Assembly: GCA_023393895.1 (NCBI GenBank)
Contig: JAEXBT010000052.1
Coordinates: forward strand, 1 to 10,639
DNA from: Pseudomonadota bacterium
Lineage (GTDB): Bacteria > Pseudomonadota > Gammaproteobacteria > Xanthomonadales > Xanthomonadaceae
Reading direction: 5' to 3'
Length of the DNA: 10,639 bases
Part shown: positions 6,196-10,639 of the stretch, in pieces
Layout: each line of letters begins with the position of its first letter
How positions within the stretch are numbered: the first letter of the stretch is position 1
Notes under the pieces: model-generated
What the model saw: the letters and a program-made list of their open reading frames with translations, nothing else
What the model was told of the DNA's origin: nothing
Databases searched by the model: none
Translations under genes and position numbers: made by a program

Positions 6196-7965
6196 TCATC
6201 CAGCCTTCTGCCGGGCGATCCATCCGTCGATGCGCGCCTCCAGCACCGACAGCGGCACCGAACCGGTCTCCAGCACCGCGTCGTTGTAGTCGCGGATGTC
6301 GAACTTCGACCCCAGTTCGCGTTCGGCGCGGGCTCGCAGCTCGGAGATCTTCAGCTGCCCGATCTTGTAGGCCAGCGCCTGTCCCGGCCAGCTGATGTAG
6401 CGGTCGATCTCGTTGGTGACGTCCTGCTCGGTCTTGGGCGAATTGTCCATGAAGAACTTGATCGCTTGGGAGCGGCTCCAGCCCTTGGCGTGCATGCCGG
6501 TATCCACGACCAGCCGCCCCGCGCGCCACATGTCATAGGCGTGCTGGCCCATGCGGTCGTACGGGTCGTCGTACAGGCCCATGTCGTAGCCCAGCCGTTC
6601 GGCGTACAGGCCCCAGCCTTCCGAGTAGGCGGTGAACCCGCCCGTGCGGCGGAACTTCGGCAGGTCGCCCAGCTCCATGGCCCGTGCGATCTGCTGGTGA
6701 TGGCCGGGCATCGCCTCGTGCAGGGACAGCGCCATCATTTCCCAGGTCGGGCGCACTTCCGGGCGATACAGGTTGACGTAATAGAAGCCTGCCCGGCTGC
6801 CGTCATGGGCGGGCGGCTGGTAGTAGGCGGTGGTGTTGTCGGGCGCGGTGTTCATCGGGATCGGACGCACGCCGTAGGGAATGCGCGGCAGGGTGCGAGA
6901 GATCTTCACCAGCTCCGGATCGATCCGCTTGGAGATGGCCTCGTAGGCGACGAACAGGTCCTCGGAAGTCTTGTGGAAGAACTTCGGATTGCTCCGCAGA
7001 TCGGCGAAGAACGCCTGCAGATCGCCGTCGAAGCCCACTTCCTTGCGGATTTTCTCCATCTCGCCGCGGATGCGCGCGACCTCCGCTAGACCGATCTCGT
7101 GGATCTGGTCGGGCGTCAGGTCGGTGGTGGTGTGCATGCGGGCGACGTAGGCGTAGTACTCGGCGCCATCCGGGCCGTCGCTGGCGGCGATGCTCTCACG
7201 CGTCTTCGGCAGGTATTCCTCATTGAAGAAGCGGTTGAAGCCCCGATAGGCCGGCACGATCTCATCGGCGATGATCCGCCGTGCCTCGGCCTGCAGGCGG
7301 GAGCGCTCTGCCGCCGGGACGGCATCAGGGAAACGCTGGAATGCCCGGTAGAACGGACTCTTCTCCGGGTCTTCCATCAGCTGTTTCTCGAGCTGGCCGG
7401 GGATGCGTTCCATCAGCACCCGCGGCGGCATGTAGCCCTGCGTCATGCCTTCGCGCATGAGGGCCTGGGTCTGGGCGATCTTTTGCGGCAGCGCACGCAT
7501 CCGCGCCAGCCAGTCGCGGTAATCCTTGGTGCTGGCGAAACGCAGCACCTCCGACATATCGTCCGCGCTCTGGATGCCACCCATCTGGCTGATCGGGATC
7601 AGGTAGCGCTTGAACCGGTGCGCTTCCACCGCGTTCTGCAGGCGCCACAGCATGATGTCGTAGTTGAGCCGGTCGGCCTCGGACAGGCTTCCGCGGTCAA
7701 TCGCCTGCAGCTGCTCCAGTGCCCTGCGGGTTGCAGCCTGCCGCCGTTCGATGTTCGCCAGGCTGACATCGTCCCAGCGATCGTTGGCGCGGCCGTCGCC
7801 GGTATAGGTGGCGCGCTCCGGGCTCTCGGCCAGCCCGCGCTCCCATTCGGCGTCGAAGAAGGCGTGCAGGCGCTGGGCCGGGCCGGCCTGCTGGGCCATC
7901 GTCGCGGGTATGGCCAGCCACAACGCGGCCGCCAGCCCGGTCGCGATCATGCCGTGCTTCAACAT
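6196..7965 (-). CDS. Secreted DUF885-family putative zinc metallopeptidase
   Basis: This is a 589-residue exported protein of the DUF885 family, predicted metal-dependent hydrolases or peptidases acting outside the cytoplasm. A signal peptide covers residues 1-24 (hydrophobic core near 7-20, cleavage after TMA). The putative metal site is HEAMPGHH (416-423), followed by SEGWGLYAERLG (448-459), whose glutamates are likely ligands; both are hallmark motifs. The spacing is not the classical HExxH. The C-terminal half also has MWRAGRLVVDTGMH and YISWPGQALAYKIG, typical of the family. The start at 7965 is set by GGGGAG at 7 nt; an ATG at 8022 would put 19 residues before the signal. It lies 72 nt downstream of iscA on the same strand. 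The substrate cannot be told from sequence. Confidence 0.88.
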   Translation of the reverse strand: MLKHGMIATGLAAALWLAIPATMAQQAGPAQRLHAFFDAEWERGLAESPERATYTGDGRANDRWDDVSLANIERRQAATRRALEQLQAIDRGSLSEADRLNYDIMLWRLQNAVEAHRFKRYLIPISQMGGIQSADDMSEVLRFASTKDYRDWLARMRALPQKIAQTQALMREGMTQGYMPPRVLMERIPGQLEKQLMEDPEKSPFYRAFQRFPDAVPAAERSRLQAEARRIIADEIVPAYRGFNRFFNEEYLPKTRESIAASDGPDGAEYYAYVARMHTTTDLTPDQIHEIGLAEVARIRGEMEKIRKEVGFDGDLQAFFADLRSNPKFFHKTSEDLFVAYEAISKRIDPELVKISRTLPRIPYGVRPIPMNTAPDNTTAYYQPPAHDGSRAGFYYVNLYRPEVRPTWEMMALSLHEAMPGHHQQIARAMELGDLPKFRRTGGFTAYSEGWGLYAERLGYDMGLYDDPYDRMGQHAYDMWRAGRLVVDTGMHAKGWSRSQAIKFFMDNSPKTEQDVTNEIDRYISWPGQALAYKIGQLKISELRARAERELGSKFDIRDYNDAVLETGSVPLSVLEARIDGWIARQKAG

Positions 7966-8037
7966 CGCCCTGCTCCCCATGCGGAAAGGCCCGAATCTAT
8001 CCGGGACCGCCGCACGGCGCATAGGCCGGAAGTCAGG

Positions 8038-8379
8038 TCAGGCGGCGCGGTCCGGATCGGTGGTGAAGCTTTCGCCGCAGCCGCATTCGCCCTGCACATT
8101 GGGGTTGCGGAACACGAACTGTTCGTTGAGGCCGGCCTTCAGAAAGTCGATCTCGGTGCCATCGACCAGCGGCAGGCTGTCGGCATCGACCAGCACCTGC
8201 ACGCCGTCCTGTGCGAACACCGCATCGTCGGCCTCCACAGCATCGGCCAGGCCGATGACATAGCCCCAGCCCGAGCAGCCGGTGCGCCTGACCCCGAAAC
8301 GCAGGCCGGCCTTGGCTGGTTCGGCGGCGAGGTAGCCACGGACGCGTTCGAGTGCGGCGGGAGCGAGGGTGATGGCCAT
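8038..8379 (-). CDS. iscA: A-type iron-sulfur carrier, IscA-like
   Basis: This cytoplasmic protein of the IscA/SufA/ErpA family carries Fe-S clusters or iron to apo-proteins. The 113 residues carry the three invariant cysteines at the canonical IscA positions: C35 in RRTGCSGWGYV, and C99 and C101 in NPNVQGECGCGESF. DGTEIDFLKAGLNEQFVF (73-90) resembles IscA more than ErpA. About eight extra residues follow the usual end. No other isc or suf genes are nearby, so it acts as a stand-alone carrier gene. No strong Shine-Dalgarno precedes the ATG. It is 51 nt downstream of the DUF2891 gene and 72 nt upstream of the DUF885 gene, so it could be co-transcribed. Family assignment is firm; the choice of iscA over another A-type symbol is less sure. 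Confidence 0.9.
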   Translation of the reverse strand: MAITLAPAALERVRGYLAAEPAKAGLRFGVRRTGCSGWGYVIGLADAVEADDAVFAQDGVQVLVDADSLPLVDGTEIDFLKAGLNEQFVFRNPNVQGECGCGESFTTDPDRAA

Positions 8380-8430
8380 GCGATGGATGCGAAGCGGGAT
8401 ACCTAGTGGATGGGGGTGATTCTCGCAGGC

Positions 8431-9528
8431 TCAAGGGCCGGGAGGCGCGACCATGTAGGTGGCGAAGGTACCGAGCCAGTGCGAGCCCATGTAGTGCATG
8501 TCGGAGATCGCGGCCAGCCCGGCTTCGCGATGACGCGCCGCGGCCGCCTGCAGCGACGGGATGCGGCGGTCGCCTGCCGGCAGCCCGCGGACGATGCCTT
8601 CCAGCATCCAGGCCCGGCTGAGGTTGAGTCCGTCCAGATGGGCGAGCTTGCCGTCGGTCTTGTCCAGTACCACGCCCGGCTCCAGCCAGTCGGCGCGCGC
8701 CTTGCCACGCGGGATGACGGGCAGGAAGCGGTCCAGCCAGCGTGCGAATTCCGCCGGCGCCAGCACCCGGCGCATCAGGTCGGCCTCGGCGATGCAGGGA
8801 GAGAAGGAATCAATGCCGGAAGGCTCGTACGCCAGCGGACAGTCGATGTCCTTGAGGTGGAAATCGCGGCTGCGCTGGACCAGCAGGGCCTCGAATTCCC
8901 CGTGCCCGGTCTGCCGCGCCCAGTCCAGCATCAGGCCGAAGGCGAAGGCGGTCTGGCCGTGCTCGCCCACCCGCACCGGCCGGGTCAGGTTGGGCAGCCA
9001 GGTCATCACCCGCTGCGCGGCCACTTGCTCAAGCGGCGCGATGTCGCTGGCCCATTGCCGCATCTGCGGATCGTCCTTGGCCGCACGCAGCTGCGCCCCC
9101 AGTTGCAGCAGCCACGCCAGTCCGTAGGGCCGTTCGAAGCTCATGTCGCCCCGCTCGAAATAGGCCAGTTCGCCGCGCAGGTTCTCGGTCGTGAGGCTGC
9201 GGGCCAGCGCCGCGCGTGCCTGGGTGGCGAAGGCTTCGTCCGGAAACAGCTGCGCCATGCGCACCAGCAGCCAGTGCCCGTGCACCGAAGAATGCCAGTC
9301 ATAGCAGCCATAGAACGCGGGGTAGAGCTGGCGCGGCGTGCCGGCGTCGGCATCGGACCTGAGCGTGTGCGCGATCTTGTTGGGGTATTCCTTGTGTACG
9401 CATTCCAGCGCCAGCCCGGTCAGCCGTCCGGCCAATGCCCGTTCGATCGGCGGCGGCGTGGCCGCGAAGGCCGCCTCGGCCAGAAGCGCCAGGAAAATCA
9501 GCAACGGAAGGCAAACGGAACGCCGCAT
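8431..9528 (-). CDS. Secreted DUF2891-family protein, function unknown
   Basis: This 365-residue exported protein probably belongs to DUF2891, recalled by its motifs. The signal peptide covers residues 1-22, with cleavage after AFA. The hallmark is [14 protein letters not shown] (73-86), rich in His, Asp and aromatics. Other conserved-looking blocks are [15 protein letters not shown] in the middle, [18 protein letters not shown], and [16 protein letters not shown] (344-359) near the end. The sequence is mostly helical, with WLL/AFA-type repeats. This recalls alpha/alpha-toroid enzymes acting on sugars, but that is only inference. The start at 9528 has AAGGAG at 6 nt; an ATG at 9549 would add seven residues and lacks such a site. 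It is divergent from asnS (95 nt apart), with iscA 51 nt downstream. Confidence 0.8.
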   Translation of the reverse strand: MRRSVCLPLLIFLALLAEAAFAATPPPIERALAGRLTGLALECVHKEYPNKIAHTLRSDADAGTPRQLYPAFYGCYDWHSSVHGHWLLVRMAQLFPDEAFATQARAALARSLTTENLRGELAYFERGDMSFERPYGLAWLLQLGAQLRAAKDDPQMRQWASDIAPLEQVAAQRVMTWLPNLTRPVRVGEHGQTAFAFGLMLDWARQTGHGEFEALLVQRSRDFHLKDIDCPLAYEPSGIDSFSPCIAEADLMRRVLAPAEFARWLDRFLPVIPRGKARADWLEPGVVLDKTDGKLAHLDGLNLSRAWMLEGIVRGLPAGDRRIPSLQAAAARHREAGLAAISDMHYMGSHWLGTFATYMVAPPGP

Positions 9529-9580
9529 CAGGGTCTCCTTCGGGGGCATGCATCGCGCCGGGTCCGCGCAGGGCTTCCGC

Positions 9581-9586
9581 TATCAT
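9581..9586 (+). promoter_or_regulatory. Candidate -10 element for asnS
   Basis: TATCAT matches TATAAT at 5 of 6 positions in the 95-nt divergent gap, 37 nt before the asnS start. It implies a short leader of about 30 nt. I find no convincing -35 at 16-18 nt spacing, so the call rests on the -10 and its position. Confidence 0.45.
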
Positions 9587-9623
9587 GCCGTTTCCGCGTC
9601 TCCCGTTCCCGGATTTTCATTCC

Positions 9624-10639
9624 ATGACGATTTCCAGCGTCGCGCACGCGCTTTCCGGCCATCTCCCCGAAGGCGGCCATGTCACGGTCCGCGGCTGGGT
9701 CCGCACGGTGCGGGCGTCGGCGGGGCTGGCGTTCGTCAATGTCAGCGACGGCTCCGGTTTCGCGCCAATCCAGGTGGTCGCCACCGATGCGCTTGGCAAT
9801 TTCGACGAGGTGAAGCGTCTGACGCCCGGCTGCTCGGTGGTCGCCACCGGCACGCTGGCCAAATCGCAGGGCAAGGGCCAAGGCCTGGAGATCCAAGCCG
9901 ATGCGATCGAGGTGGTCGGCTGGGTCGAGGACCCGCTCACCTACCCCATCCAGCCCAAGCCGATGTCGCCGGAGTTCCTGCGCGAGGTCGCCCACCTGCG
10001 CCCGCGCACCAACCTGTTCGGCGCGGTCACCCGCATCCGCCACTGCCTGGCAATGGCCGTGCACCGATTCTTCCATGAGAACGGCTTCTACTGGATCTCC
10101 ACGCCGATCATCACCACCTCCGACGCCGAGGGTGCCGGCCAGATGTTCCGGGGCTCCACGCTGGACATGGCCAACCTGCCGCGCGGCAAGGACGGCGCGA
10201 TGGATTTCTCCCGCGATTTCTTCGGCAAGGAAACCTTCCTTACCGTGTCCGGGCAGCTCAACGTCGAAGCCTTCGCGCTGGCGATGAGCAGGGTCTACAC
10301 CTTCGGCCCCACCTTCCGCGCCGAGAACAGCCACACCACGCGCCACCTGGCCGAGTTCTGGATGATCGAGCCGGAAATCGCCTTCGCCGACCTGGCCGAG
10401 GACGCGCGCGTTTCGGAAGAGTTCCTCAAGTACCTGTTCAAGGCGGTGCTCGACGAGCGCGCCGACGACATGGCCTTCATCGCCGAGCGCGTGCAGAAGG
10501 ATGCGGTCAGCCGGCTCGAAGGCTTCATCAACGCGCCGTTCGAACGCATCGAATACAGCGATGCGGTGGCGCTGCTGCAGAAGTCCGGGCAGAAGTTCGA
10601 CTTCCCGGTCGAGTGGGGCCTGGACCTGCAGACCGAGCA
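9624..10639 (+). CDS. asnS: Asparaginyl-tRNA synthetase, 3' end cut off by window edge
   Basis: This class IIb synthetase charges tRNA-Asn with asparagine in the cytoplasm. The 338 visible residues are about 70 percent of the usual length (roughly 465). Residues 1-100 form the OB-fold anticodon-binding domain ([19 protein letters not shown]). The catalytic domain begins near 130, with motif 1 around [17 protein letters not shown] (159-175) and motif 2 in [21 protein letters not shown] (231-251). [12 protein letters not shown] and the HTTRHLAEF segment favour AsnRS over AspRS. Motif 3 lies beyond the window. The ATG at 9624 begins the conserved reading frame, and no in-frame ATG or GTG is seen shortly before it; there is no strong Shine-Dalgarno. 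Its presence suggests direct charging of tRNA-Asn rather than only the amidation route. Confidence 0.96.
   Translation, partial: MTISSVAHALSGHLPEGGHVTVRGWVRTVRASAGLAFVNVSDGSGFAPIQVVATDALGNFDEVKRLTPGCSVVATGTLAKSQGKGQGLEIQADAIEVVGWVEDPLTYPIQPKPMSPEFLREVAHLRPRTNLFGAVTRIRHCLAMAVHRFFHENGFYWISTPIITTSDAEGAGQMFRGSTLDMANLPRGKDGAMDFSRDFFGKETFLTVSGQLNVEAFALAMSRVYTFGPTFRAENSHTTRHLAEFWMIEPEIAFADLAEDARVSEEFLKYLFKAVLDERADDMAFIAERVQKDAVSRLEGFINAPFERIEYSDAVALLQKSGQKFDFPVEWGLDLQTE

Noticed and set aside
8033..8434. Minus-strand frame of 133 codons overlapping iscA
   Set aside because: It is in another frame over the same bases as the clear IscA protein and is Arg/Gly/Pro-rich with no family motifs.
6040..9627. 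Long plus-strand open frames (6040-7089, 7099-8406, 8410-9627) that could look like an operon
   Set aside because: They mirror the DUF885, IscA and DUF2891 genes, have low-complexity Ala/Gly/Arg/His composition, and no family resemblance. The minus-strand products have signal peptides and family motifs.
1..10639. Search for mobile elements, CRISPR repeats, tRNA or rRNA genes and toxin-antitoxin pairs
   Set aside because: No spaced direct repeats, transposase or integrase motifs, tRNA-like cloverleaf or rRNA-like segments were seen; all space is taken by core genes and short gaps.

Overview
The window is GC-rich, densely coded bacterial chromosome. The proteins and gene order (rpsF-rpsR-rplI, then dnaB and alr, with no priB) point to a gammaproteobacterium, most likely the Lysobacteraceae/Xanthomonadaceae (Lysobacter, Luteimonas, Thermomonas and relatives). 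That placement rests on family resemblance and composition, not on a database search. Ten of the eleven genes lie on the minus strand; only asnS at the right edge lies on the plus strand. It reads as an ordinary core-genome segment: I see no mobile element, CRISPR array, tRNA, rRNA, prophage gene or toxin-antitoxin pair, and no gene-free stretch longer than 300 bases.

Reading the minus strand in the direction of transcription, from right to left: a secreted DUF2891-family protein of unknown function (9528-8431), an IscA-type Fe-S carrier (8379-8038) and a secreted DUF885-family putative metallopeptidase (7965-6196) follow each other with short gaps. The ribosomal operon rpsF-rpsR-rplI (6041-4718) comes next. 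It has its own candidate promoter (6160-6188), a structured leader of about 110 nt, a 194-nt hairpin-rich spacer before rplI, and a strong intrinsic terminator (4676-4695).

The replicative helicase gene dnaB (4542-3100) then starts from its own 175-nt upstream region, which holds a perfect 9-bp DnaA-box match (4621-4629). Alanine racemase alr (3074-1947) follows only 25 nt after dnaB. After it come a YiaD-like OmpA-domain lipoprotein (1825-1145), a terminator (1088-1115), and an ABC exporter half-transporter whose ATPase domain runs off the left edge (1022-1). asnS (from 9624, plus strand) is divergent from the DUF2891 gene and runs off the right edge.

The genes cover basic housekeeping: translation (S6, S18, L9, AsnRS), replication (DnaB), cell-wall precursor supply (Alr), envelope anchoring (OmpA-like lipoprotein), Fe-S assembly (IscA) and secreted functions. 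The most interesting material is non-coding: the DnaA box before dnaB, the rpsF leader, which resembles a possible S6:S18 autoregulatory site, and the rpsR-rplI spacer. DUF2891 and DUF885 are the least characterised proteins. I found no convincing novel multi-gene system.
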